NCBI RefSeq assembly: GCF_030848805.1
Contig: NC_092362.1
Span: 21,392,020 to 21,456,019, forward strand
From: Temnothorax longispinosus
Lineage: Eukaryota > Arthropoda > Insecta > Hymenoptera > Formicidae
DNA length: 64,000 bases
Reading direction: 5' to 3'
Of this stretch, positions 45,501-57,100 are shown one piece after another (positions within the stretch are counted from its first letter, which is position 1; each line of letters opens with the position of its first letter). The translations under genes and the position numbers were made by a program. A model generated the notes under the pieces. The model was given only the letters and a program-made list of their open reading frames with translations. It did no database searches and was not told where the DNA came from.

Positions 45501-47976
45501 CGACCGGTATATTCCTCGATTTAATTCTAACGACCGGCACCCCGTAATCTCCCGAAATTAATCACCTCTGATGTAAGCCCAGAAACGCCCGCGGACCGCG
45601 CGCGACGTAATTTCCGTCTGCTGGACTCCATTCTGCTCGTTTGTATCCACTGCTGGGATTTTCAATAGATACGGCACCCCCGGTACTCGGGAACATTTTG
45701 GAATCGCTCTCCGTGCCATTCTGTTATCTTATATAAATAGCGTACCCGTCACGGCCAGATTTGCTTTGAGACCACAAAGTGATATTACGCGTTTGCTTTT
45801 TCTGGGAATATATAAAATGCAACAATATTTTGCAATAATTACTTCATCTTTCGGTGCTAATATTATAATCTCAGTTACGATAAAATTGACTATTTTTTCA
45901 ATTGCATTTAATGTAAACGAAAATGTCATTAGGTAAGAAACACTGCTGTTAGATGTTTTAAAATTGGTTCATGTTTCTAAACCCGGCGTGTAAGAAGTGT
46001 CAATTAACAAAGAGATACCTTTCAATTAAGACTTGATTATCTTCCTGGCACGCGCACTCGTAAAATGTATAAATACAACATAAAGACAATATACAGAGAC
46101 TTGAAACATTTTTCCATCCTCGTAACTCTTAAGAAAACTCACCACAACTTTCCACCCATAGCGGCGCTTAGAAGCCGTCGGGGGGGAAACAATGAGATCG
46201 TATCCGCGGGAAACGATATATTCGTACGTGACTGCTGTGAAAAGGAGCGTACTTTTCGTCAGACGTATAATAACGCAATTACCAGCGGGAGGAGATTAAG
46301 CGGGGAAAAAAGTTACGGGAAAGAAGGAGTCGGTCGGCCGTTATATGCGTGTACGCGCGCGGGCTGACGGAAACGGGATGAAGCGGATGGAATTCGAGAA
46401 GCGGAATCCAAGATAATTCTCACTTAATCCCCGGACACAGTCCTTGTGACGAACCATTCGTTACGCCCCGCGAGACGGCGACGAGTATTTTCGTCTAGTA
46501 GTATAACTGGCCGCGCGCGCGGATAATCCCATCTCCGATATTGCTTCCATCTTTAATACACTCGAAATCCATCCACTTCGAGACACATTATACATCGATC
46601 GCCCGGCAGGCACCGAAATCGAGAAACGAGATCGTCGATCGCAGTTTAGCGAAATTTGCCAAACTTGGCTGGGCCACTTTCGCCTGTTTTCCAAACTGAA
46701 TTTTATGGCGATGGAGTCGCGCTCCGTGCTGTATTTATTGCGCTCTGTCAGTTGTTTTGCCAAGTACTCGCGCGATTTCGTAGATTGAAAAGTGATTCCT
46801 TGCTATAAAGTAATGAGAAAAAGATTAACAACTTTTAGGTATTTCCGAGCAGGAAACTCACTTGATTTCAATAATTTTGTGGATTCGATAATTCAGTGCT
46901 TCGATGCTGATGGAAATAATAAATTTTACGGAGCGCGATCTTGCAAGTCTCGCACGTAGAGGGGTGAAAGACGCGGAAGGGTAATAAAAAATTGCATCTG
47001 TTGATTCGCAGATATCACACACGAGGAAACGACGGGCACGTGGAAAAGGCGCAGCGTCTTTCGGCCATTGAGGACTCATCTTTGGTCATAAAAGGAGTCT
47101 GCTGGATAAACCGTGAAAGTGCCAATATCTCGCGAATAAAAGCACCGTCGGCCATACGCTACGCTATACAGAAACGGATGGGCTGGCGCGCGTCGAACGG
47201 TAAAATCGAAGCAAAATTGACGGCGCCACGAAGCATCTCCCCGGAAGAATATGAGGCCGTGTGAGCGCTCGTTCGATCGAGGTGAATTAATTTCCCTTCT
47301 GGTCATCGGGTCGCGGCAAAATGATTATGCTGCCGAGATTTAATCGTGTCTTCGAGGACTCGGATCTCACGTTAGTCGCTCGATCAACCAACAACGAGTC
47401 GCGGTCCCTCCTCGATCCATGAACGGGTGCAAAAGATTCACCAACGCAAGAAGGCAAGCCGTATCGGGTGAAATTCTCTTCAGGTTGACGCAAAAGGCCA
47501 AGACGAAGACAAGCAGAAGATAGTACTGACCCATCTAATTTTGAAATCTTTGCGTCAATCTTTCCGAAATCCCTCGTTTGAAATATTACCCGTTCCAGTC
47601 CTAACAAAAGTGGCCCTCCAAATAACGTAAAATTCTGACGCGCGAGAAATCGACGGTGGTCGAAAGCTGGGGCAGATCAACGAAGGGTAAGTCGCGAGTG
47701 TCATTCGGCAAATAGTAAGATCCGGGGTGATGTAACACCTTTCGGTGGCAATCTTCTCTATTTGGCTGGCGATTCTTCGCGCTCTCTTTTCATTCGAGCC
47801 TCAACCATCGTTCCGCGTCTTCCCACGTCGCGGACATAAAAGTATAACGACTTTTGGGACGCGTTACATCCGTGGTTTACAGGGTGAGGGTGCACGTAGT
47901 GCCACCGCGATAGCACGGAATCGTCCGGTATAACATCGTAAAACTCGTGGAAGAGTTCACGTAAGAGCAGCGAAAC

Positions 47977-47993
47977 CGACGACGACGACGACG
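47977..47993. repeat. (CGA)n tract
   Basis: Five to six CGA units in non-coding DNA. Confidence 0.8.
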
Positions 47994-48604
47994 GCGTTCC
48001 GAATAGCCGAATAGTCTGATAGTCGGGAAAATGCCGGTGAATACCGTCGCCGTTCTCGGACAAAAAAATCGCACGTTCCAAAATTGAAACAGAAGGATGA
48101 AACATTAAATCAAGTTGACTGAAAAATCAGATCGACAAGAGACGGGCAGATAATGATAAATCATATTCCTTTGTGTAACTCTACGACCTTTATATACTCA
48201 AAATGAGCGTAACGCGAGAGTGATAAAACGCAGTGCGGTGAATCGTAAAGTCCGTGGTCCGGCAAAATTCCGAAGAGACGTTGCACGACGTGTTCGACAC
48301 GAAGGAATTCAATCACGAAATGGACCGCGCGATATTTGAATACTCGCGTAGATTGTAGCGTCGGTAGCAAGTTCAGTGAATCCTGTATCTCCTGGTAGAT
48401 ATTGTGATCGTCGCGCGCGCGAACAGAGTCCATTTCCGGACATCGCCGATACTCTGATACTTCGTTCGATGTCCGTTCGTGCACCGCTCGGAACTTGGAC
48501 AGGCTGTAAGCAGCTGGAGAGCTTTAGGATCTCTCCTTCGCAAAAGGATCGGGCGAGTTTGCACGTGTAATTTGTCTCGAAAAACGCTGGAAAATCCCAG
48601 AGAT

Positions 48605-48886
48605 ATGGATCACGTGCACGTAAAGTCGAGATCGGCTTCGAAGAGCAACCCGACGAAGATGGCCTGTGAGAAGGCGTCGAGACGCCTTAGGACGATCCTC
48701 GTGAGGGCGTCTCGCGTCGGCGTCTCTACGGCAGAAGTCGCCAGGTTACCGGCGGCCAAGAAACTTGTTCCGCAAAGAGATCACGGTTGGAAATTAGCGG
48801 TGTTTCTCCTGCTCATGTTTGGCGGTGGAGTCATCGTCGTCTTGGTCTGCACCGCCAGGAAAGGATGCTCAAAACTGGAGGATATC
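48605..48886 (+). CDS. First coding exon of an unidentified type II membrane protein
   Basis: The exon is 94 codons from ATG at 48605 to GATATC before a consensus gtaagt donor at 48887, ending in phase 0. An in-frame TGA at 48455 shows the frame is not simply continued from upstream, and MDHVHVKS is the first ATG after it. A second ATG (MACEKASRR, 48659) in good context is an alternative start. Residues 1-61 are polar and strongly basic (RSASK, KASRRLRT, RASR). Residues about 63-83 (LAVFLLLMFGGGVIVVLVCTA) form one transmembrane helix, followed by RKGCSKLEDI. A basic tail before a single helix predicts a type II orientation (N-terminus in the cytosol), with the functional domain in later exons. 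I do not recognise the family; a membrane protease, transmembrane collagen or ligand would all fit. Confidence 0.7.
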
Positions 48887-49821
48887 GTAAGTCGATTTTT
48901 ATCTCTGCGTATATCTTTATTTTAAGAATATTATACTTCAATTTTGAAATAACGCGTTTAGAAATAGCGGATAGGATGAAATATAACGGTGGACGAAAAT
49001 TCAATCAAATTTAAGAGTAACTTTTAATATTATATTAAATATTTTTATACAATACAAGGTAATTCAGTACATTAGTTTATATAGCTATTGCAACATTTAA
49101 AGTCACAATTTGCGTGGAAAGCATAATCTTAAATTATCAACAATTTAAAAGTTAAGTTAAACAGACGCATTCCTGTGAATTCGCTCCGACGACCGCGCAT
49201 ACGTGACTTTCTAAAGAATTTCATGAACTTGAGAGAGAGCGGTGGATGTGAAGTATATGTCGTATGTAATATGCGGTTGACTTGAGTAAAAGTCACACGT
49301 CGTACACATTTTCCAATGAAAGGGACGAGGGTGAAGTTTCTCGTGTACTCCGAGAAACTATTTCCGTCAGAAAGAATTTGATGTCACGCTCTGGTCGGAC
49401 AGAAACTCTCCTTTCTCTCTTTCTCTCGCGTCAGATCTTTTCTCGGAAAATATATTTCACCAAAATTCGCCTAAATTTCAGACCACCTGTAGAATAAATC
49501 TGTCGTTGCTAGAAATGTACTCTCGTTGGTTTCACTGTTTTATTTTAAAAAATCAAGAGAAAGAGAGGAAGAGGGAGAAAGAGAGAGTAGAAAGAACGTG
49601 TGATAATGGAAAATTTTTCTAATTCATGTACATATTTTATTTCATTTTTAAGTGTAAAAGTTTGATACTCTGCACTATTGTGCGATATATTCATTTTTTT
49701 TTTAACAACCGTCATTGTTGCCACGCCGTGATAGTACAAAAAGTACAAAAAATTATTTTTCATAACGTTTTCACAACGTTTTAAAGTTTTTATTTCATGC
49801 AACGTAGATACTTTCAGGTTC

Positions 49822-49843
49822 TGTATGTACTTTTGTACATACA
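49822..49843. repeat. Hairpin, 9-bp perfect stem, TTTT loop
   Basis: TGTATGTAC and GTACATACA flank TTTT. A partial third copy of the motif (AAATGTACTTTTGTA) follows immediately, so the local sequence is built from a repeated TGTACTTTTGTA core. Confidence 0.6.
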
Positions 49844-50099
49844 AATGTACTTTTGTATTTTGAGTATTTTCTAATTTTAAAATTTCTTAAAAAATATGCA
49901 AAATTATTAGGAAAAGAGTCAGCAATATGCTAATTGCACACATTAAAATTTATATCTAATCGCAATAGAGCATAGTAATCAACAAGAAATCCGCTTTGCC
50001 ATGCTCTCCGTTTTTCGCTTCCATTGTCACTCATCCAAGATTTCCAACCATATGGATGCTTCTCGGGATGCAGCGCAATCAATTCCTCGCATACCTCCT

Positions 50100-50800
50100 T
50101 CAATCTCGCGAAACAAATAACCGCCGCAGAGCGGAGCGTGCGAAGCACGCGTTATGCACGCGCGAGAGCTATCGAGTAGCGTGCGCGCCGGGCGAGAAGG
50201 AAGAGACAGCGAGAGAGAAGACACCCTCCGTTATGCGGCGGCGGCGGCGGCGGTGGCAAGGCAGCGAGATCGTGTTAACGATGTTTCACGCGCACAGGGA
50301 GGATGGAGGATGGTTGGGTACGCTGAAATTACAGATCAAGGGGTTTCTAAACAATTACGCTGTCGGCGGGAGGTCAAACCTGGAGTAGCGTGACGTTAGA
50401 GGCTACGGCTTGCAGAAACCGAGGCTTGTGGCCTGCGGCTGGTTGCGAACGATGGCCGAGGCTACCAGGAAGTGCTCTCTCACCGGCGGCGGCCAATGGG
50501 CAGAGCGGTGGGTTATACGTCGACCGGGCGGTGGAGGAGCCGCACCACGCTCCTCTTCTCTGATATTCCCCCCGGGAAACAGGCGCGCCGCTCCATTGTA
50601 CCCCCAAGCAAAGCGGCACGGACATAGACGCGCATAGGATTGGCGGCTATTCACCCCCCCGCGCGTGCACCCTGCTGCTATTACATCGAACGCAGCAACC
50701 GCAACGCAGAAAGTTCGCCTTTGAGTCACCCGCCGGGATTGACAGCGATTTTAATTGACGTGACCGAGCCGCGATTATCGCCCGCCGGCTGATTGGCGGT
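50100..50800. promoter_or_regulatory. GC-rich block with three CCAAT motifs
   Basis: CpG-rich DNA contains GGCCAATGGG near 50491 on the + strand, and GATTGGCGG near 50638 and again near 50791, which are CCAAT boxes on the - strand. Three CCAAT-type sites within about 300 bp in such a block suggest a promoter or enhancer. No TATA box or first exon could be assigned. Confidence 0.35.
50236..50253. repeat. (GCG)n trinucleotide tract
   Basis: About six GCG units in the GC-rich block. Confidence 0.85.
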
Positions 50801-50931
50801 CAGAAACATCTCCCGAGCTCTCGCGAAACTAGTGTTGCCTTATGGGAGAGAGAGAAAGAGAGAGCATGGTCCCTCGGGCGTTGCTTAGTGGATGTTAAGT
50901 GAAATGCTCGTGAGGGTCATTGCCATGGGTC

Positions 50932-51005
50932 CGTTGGAAAATCACGAATTCTCTTTGATGCCACCGTCAATTGGTTGCGAATTGGTTATGCAATGTTTGC
51001 TAATG
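50932..51005. repeat. Diverged repeat, copy 1
   Basis: It shares GATTCTCTTTGATG-type sequence and the following GCCGT.TTGGT..TTGC..TTG.TTATG pattern with 51519-51592, in the same orientation about 587 bp away. Similarity is moderate and includes small gaps. Confidence 0.5.
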
Positions 51006-51023
51006 AGAATCCCTGGAACGATG

Positions 51024-51065
51024 TCGTCAGGTGCATCATGTACGATCGTATGACGCACCTGACGA
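51024..51065. repeat. 42-bp inverted repeat (hairpin)
   Basis: TCGTCAGGTGC at the left pairs exactly with GCACCTGACGA at the right. The inner part (TCAT, GT, ACGATCGT, ATGA) is also palindromic apart from a two-base bulge and one mismatch. Almost the whole 42 bp could fold on itself. It lies about 20 bp right of repeat copy 1. Confidence 0.75.
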
Positions 51066-51518
51066 AACATAGAAGCGACAGTATGTTTACTTAACTGTTT
51101 GTAAGCTATTTATGTAGTCTTGTTATAAACAAATAAGGTATTGGTTGAAAAAAGAGCACATTTTTACGGTATTATTACACGACGATTAATTAATCATTGT
51201 AAATTAACTGCAAGAAGAATACATTCCAATAGAAATATATCAAAGCCCTATCAATATTGCACAAATATTACATTCAGACATTTTCAAAATAATAATACAA
51301 ATTTTATTTTTGTCTATTGTCAGAGGTATTTTGTCGATAATTCTTTTCATAGCATGATTTTACGAAACGTTCTTAACTCTTTTAATTACCTTATTCCTAC
51401 GATTCGCGAAAATCATTTATTCACGTCGACACACGACGTGTTAGCATAGTCCTTCGACTTGCTTCAATGTTGCTTTATTGGTCTAGTTCGATACGCGGGT
51501 GGTTCTACCAACGATGGA

Positions 51519-51592
51519 TCAGAATGGAGAACACGGATTCTCTTTGATGTCGCCGTGGTTGGTAGTTGCTTGCATCGTTGCTTATGTAAAGC
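51519..51592. repeat. Diverged repeat, copy 2
   Basis: This is the partner of 50932-51005, starting near TGGATCAGAATGGA and sharing ATTCTCTTTGATG exactly. It may be a decayed duplication or part of a dispersed element. Confidence 0.5.
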
Positions 51593-53489
51593 TTGTTAAC
51601 ACTATCTTACCTAACCAGAACTGGGTATCGTCGATTACATGAAAACAATTACGGCGAAAGCCAAAAGGAATATTTCATGCAACCACCGTTGACGAATAGG
51701 ACGGAAACGTGATGGAAATGGTAAAATATATGTAATATTAAAAAGGAAACCACATTTCTCTTCGTACGACACAAACATTTTATTTCACGCACTAAACACC
51801 TTCACGATAGAGACACGTACATTTTATCCTATTACTTGGACACTCTTACAATTAGATATACCGTCTCTTTCTCGCAAAGTTTCAAGAGCGCCTCTCGACG
51901 TTAAATTACATCGCAATCGCGGACGAAAATGTTGGCGTCCGTCAAGATAAAATCCGTTGGCGCGACGGCTTTATGCGTTGAAAAAGGCGACCGGCGCTGA
52001 ATACCGTCGCGTCACTGTTTATCCGAGGCGGCAAGCCGCGACGTGCAAAATCTACGGCAACATCGTCAAATCCCATCACGGACGGGATTGCGAATTTCGC
52101 CGTCGGCCTCCACCGCCGCTGGTTGCCATCGCCGCTACACTCTATTTACCGCTGGGACACGTCAACCTGCGATTACCTTCTTGCGAAACGCGTTCCTGCC
52201 GTGGTCGCGGCAGACCCTCAAAGCGCGCGTATCGGACATTCATGCGTCCGTCCAAACGCACCCGAGTCCGGTTGCACGCAATATGCGACCAGGAGGGCAG
52301 CACGCAAGATGCGTGACAGCCACCTGTGCGACGGGGATACGCGCGTACGCGACGCGTATAGATATACGTTATCGACGAGCACATGTTCGCGGATCGACCA
52401 GGAATTCGAATTCCATTTACATTCTTAATGCTGCGGCAACTAAAAAAAATTATTCGCTTAGGCACACATTCGCTTCCCGAATGAGGCCGTATCTGACAGC
52501 GCGGCGAAACCGGCAGGAATAATGTTTACTCGACGGGACGAGATTGACTACTGCCGCTGAATACCGAGCATTTTTACGAGTAAAATTTACAAATTCTGTT
52601 AGAGTAGCGCGGATAAACGATAGCAACCGTTATAGGATTACGTCGATAAGGATGTTTATCCAATAAAATCAGCTCGGTCTCGAATATAGAAAGTCTCTTT
52701 GCAACGAATTCACAAGGCAAAAGCGACGGTAGAGAAGCAATGGTGAAATATTGTCGATGTAGCACTCCTTTGATAAATTAACGTTAAAATTTCGTTTGTC
52801 TTTGAATTGTGTCGCTACTGCAAACAGAAACGTTCACTGTCTGATGGTAGGATTCGTGTGATTATTCGAATCATTTTTGGATTCTCGATTCACGTTACTG
52901 AACTTGGCATTTTACGTCACAGTAATATGAGTCGTTTGTATTTTCTACGTATTTTTTTAGCCTATATATATATATATATCCAATGATTCGGGGATTTTCC
53001 TTCACGAGGAGCATCTTTCCAATTTCCGAGTGGTATATTTGAGCGGGCGTTTTACCGGCCACGTCATTACGAGCGCACGAATCGGGCATTCATAATTCCG
53101 CCCGTTGCTCATCGCCGGCGGCGCGGCTGGCAGTAGCGGCGAATACATATTTGTTCGGAATAGCACGCACCGGCGCACGTGTGCGACGGCTACCCACGTG
53201 TCAGTGAGCGGGACACGTCGGCGACGCGAGACAGTTGCTATCTACGCCGACGTGCCACGCACGCGAACCGACTGGAGGCCGTTATTCGCGGACAGGTTCA
53301 CGCAGGCCAGCATAATTCCGGGATAACTCGGGACAGCTGCGTATGATGCCCGTCGGCCGTATCAGGGGGGTACTATCTCCATCGCTTCGCGTCGCATTGA
53401 GTGTCGCGTCCCCTTCCCCTAACTCCTCCCCCCGGTTTGCGATTAATTAATGCGTTAATTTATCAGCTTTCGTTCTACGTTTGGGTGAA

Positions 53490-53505
53490 ACGCCGGCGCC
53501 GGCGT
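53490..53505. repeat. Perfect 16-bp GC palindrome
   Basis: ACGCCGGCGCCGGCGT is its own reverse complement, followed closely by more CCGGCGCGC sequence. Function is unknown. Confidence 0.6.
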
Positions 53506-54057
53506 CCGGCGCGCTTCGCGGAGCGTGCAACAAGGGTAAACAGGATGTAAACCGAACACTGATCGATATTGACTCGTGTCATCAAGGTCCTGTTTGCCGC
53601 TTGTTTGCTCCTGTGTGGAGTATCCCGCTATAGATACGTCAATAAACTGTAATTTTTCTAGACGATTTTAAAATACCCTGGGCATATCCTCGATGCTTTT
53701 TCTTATTTCATAAATGAAACATAGAGCGATATATTATCGATAAAAGTTCTGCTTTTTGTGCTTTTTTGTGATACAGTGCGGATACCTCGGATTAAACGCG
53801 AGACATCCAAAAACATTTTGCCCCGCGCAAAAGAAGGGTCGTTATTTCTGTGATATGGATGAGATACGTCGAGATATGGATGAAACCAATGACGTTGACG
53901 GAACGATGTTTTTCGTCTCTTGTAAGAAAAATGAGCGCAAATGGTAGGTTGCCGTCGAATGTCGATCCGATTACCGCACGAACGACGAATGAGTGTCACC
54001 GGCCATTAACGAGGCCTCGAATTTCAAATCCCGTTTCCGTGATTACCGCGGCGGAAA

Positions 54058-54100
54058 CGGAGATGGAGACGAGGGAGAGAGAAGAGGTAGAGAGGTAGAG
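54058..54100. repeat. GA-rich tract
   Basis: An imperfect GAGA/GGTAGA purine tract. Confidence 0.7.
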
Positions 54101-57100
54101 GTATTGAAGGGAATGCACGAATCTGCGGCAGCTGGCGGGCGTTTTAGATCAGATCCCTTTCCAGAAAGTCGGCTTCCGAATGTCAATTTCGGCCGCCGAT
54201 GCTGAATTCCCTACATTTACGGCTACGTGCCGTCCTGACTTACATCGATAGCCACCGTGAGGGAATTTCCCGGATTTTCCATTTGAGCATTCTTCCCGCG
54301 ATCATCCGACAGTCAACTCGACGAAAGGGGGTTCCATTCGTCGTTGAAAAGATATTTCTCTTGTTTTTTTTATCGTGTTATCGAACGCATCTGGCGTGCT
54401 TCAGATTTTGTCGAACTGCAATAGGAGTAAAAGTTTATTATTTTCACTTCATATCTCATTATCTATGTACAATTGATATTTTACGACAAAAAAGTGATTT
54501 ATCAATTCTACGCTGATAAATATACGAAATATTACTTTCAAATCTCACTCGTGTTTCCACAACAATATTACACGAACATTTCACGTATATCATACTTTCG
54601 GAAAACAAGTTCTCCTTTAAATCACCTATTTTACTTTCAACATGATCGAGTGCAAATGCCTTGCGTTTGTATCAGCAAGGACATACGAGCGGCAGGGTGA
54701 CATCAGTGGCTGTTGTCGGTATATTTCGAAAACGCGTTGTCGCTCGTTCGATGTAAAATACGCGGGGGGATAGCGGGATGGGGGGAAAAGGAGGGCGGAG
54801 GGTGGACGGACGAGAAAGCTGGAGAGTGGAGAGAGCCGTGGTGAGAGATTCGAAGGGCTGGTGGATAGATAGGCGCCGGAGCGTAACTCGATATAGCTGC
54901 CAGCAAGCTGCCGGTATCGCGTCCCCCTTTTCCCACCTTCCGTTTCCTCCGCTATCCCATCCCCTGGCGCGCCACCCTCGCTGGCCCGTCAACTCTCTCT
55001 CGTTCGTTCGCTACGGATGCAGGGTTACCCAGGAATATTCTCCACGTAAATGCAGCATCGATGTTTTCTCAGCGACGAGGCCTCTCGATGGCATCCTCCG
55101 CATGCCCGGTCCCTTCCCACCCCTGCCCTCTATCCTCGTATTCCGTGTCCCGTTTTCCGCATATCGCGCTCCTCCTTTCACGCGCCTTCAGCGTTTTATT
55201 CCGCGATCTTGGAATACTGCAGCTGTTACACTGTCGCGCTGGCACTGATAGGGGCCAACTGCTCGATATTCCTCGGAGAGACGGTCTTGGTGCATCGACC
55301 TTGAGCTTAGACGGAGACGGGGCTGCGCCGAGGGTCTGCCCGATTCGAGACCGATGTCAGCAGGAAAACTAGAAGGAAAGAGATTTCTTTTCCCGGCCGA
55401 CTTGATAACGCGCGAGGTCGATGTTTGTGCATTCTAACTTTTATTTTTGTTCCACGCGCATGAAGGCGTCCGAAACGCTTCCGAGATGAAAAGTGGTTCG
55501 ATGCGTGCTATATGTTTCTAGCTGTATAGCTTGAAATTTCTATCGGAACAATTCTCATTTTATCTAGATTCCAAGAATAAAATTTAGGTGCGAGGAGAAA
55601 GCATTTGTCAATTTCTTAATGTCGTAATTTTCGACAGAATCGTACATTAAAATTCGATAAAACAAATAAAAGATTGCGTAACGTCTTCCAAGAAACGTGC
55701 GAGAATGCTGAGTCAAAGCACGTACGTGATTCTAACTTTACGATGTTATAATGATCGGCGAGGCAAGCGTCAAAGTTGGAATTCGATTCGACAACGGTAG
55801 CATTAAACTTAAAGCCTGTGCAAGTTCGACATTCGAATCGGAACAGATCGCATCTCGGTAACATTAATATGTAAGACGTAAGAGCCAATTAGCGGGCGGT
55901 TCGGTTCATAGCGGTAGTTGTTACTTTCCCCCCGTCGTAACGGCGGCTTTGACGTGATTCGCGTTCACCAAAGTTTCCGAGACGGCTTTGTCCCGTCGTT
56001 TGCGAGAACTCGAGAACTCCATTAGCCCCGCGTCGCGCCACGTGCATTCCCGAAAACGGAAGCCACCCCATTGACCGAGATCCTTCAGGAAACTCCTCGA
56101 GAATGCGCCTTGCGGGAAATGGCCTTGAACTTGATTAGATTCTAGTTTGACCAAAGATTTTTTTTTTTTCACTTTCCACGCTCTGGGAGACGGATTTACT
56201 ATTGAATTGCCAAACGACGTCTTCGCGTTTAATGCGAATTCATGCACGTTCAACGTAAACGTTTTTATCATAATAGTGTCATAAATCTGAATGAGCGATT
56301 GCATTCATTGACTTTTTACTAATAAAAGAAATTACCCGCGATGTCACAATCCTGCAGAGATTTTAGCGCAATGTCGACACTCAAACTACCTTTTGTTCAA
56401 TTGTCCACGTACAAGGCATGGCATGAGGGACAATTGCGACACAAAGTGCTCGATGCGCGACGAAATATCCAGCGCGCGTGCCGCTCGCTGGATGCACCGC
56501 CACGCCCGCGCCGACGACGTCACGATATTCCAATACGACCGTTTATAATAAATTCCGGGGCGGCAAACGCGTTGCGTGCGATATTTAGACGCGCCTATAA
56601 CGTTGTGCGTCATCCTCGGCCCAATATTGCGACCATCCCGCATCCTAGACACGTACCAACGAAATTACGAAATTTGCAAACAGACGAGATGCAGCGGCAC
56701 GGGTGCGACGGCTGGGCATGTTTTCCAGCATCCGTCAGCTTTCGCGCATCGGCGCGATGTCCTTTCCGTATCCCAGAAATCAAAGTGACCTCGATTAAGT
56801 AGACGATGGATCTACGTCGAAAACACCGCGGCGAATTAACCGTCTGTTCTCCGCGAAAGTCTCGTCAATCTCCCTCGATCTTCGCCGAATTTCCTTGCCC
56901 CGAGCTGCTGGAGAAAATACCGCTCGAGATGAAGTTAGTATCGACCCGGGCTCGACTAATTACTTTGATACGCGTTTGACCGTGTTCGACCACACCCTAC
57001 CGTGACTATCGTTACGTGAAAATCGCGTGTTATTTACGCTCTCTTAGAGTAATATCCCAAATAACATCGTATGTGTATAGTGGTAACATAGTTTCTGTTC

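Larger units (their letters stand above)
35701..48604. other. Non-coding stretch, possible intergenic or 5' intron
   Basis: No recognisable exon was found. The region alternates between AT-rich (38.4-39.2 kb and 42.0-42.2 kb) and CpG-rich patches (40.0-40.5, 43.7-44.5 and 45.0-45.7 kb). Simple repeats lie at 40417-40502, 42568-42594 and 47977-47993. If the promoter at 35.3 kb belongs to the gene at 48.6 kb, most of this would be a 5' intron. Confidence 0.5.

Noticed and set aside
49480..49630. Possible phase-0 acceptor (AATTTCAG at about 49481) as the second exon of the 48605 gene
   Set aside because: The frame runs into a purine-rich GA stretch with no donor and then a stop; the peptide does not look conserved.
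56341..56802. + strand 153-codon frame
   Set aside because: Arg/His/Pro-rich peptide without a domain, in CpG-rich DNA. No splice or promoter evidence was seen.
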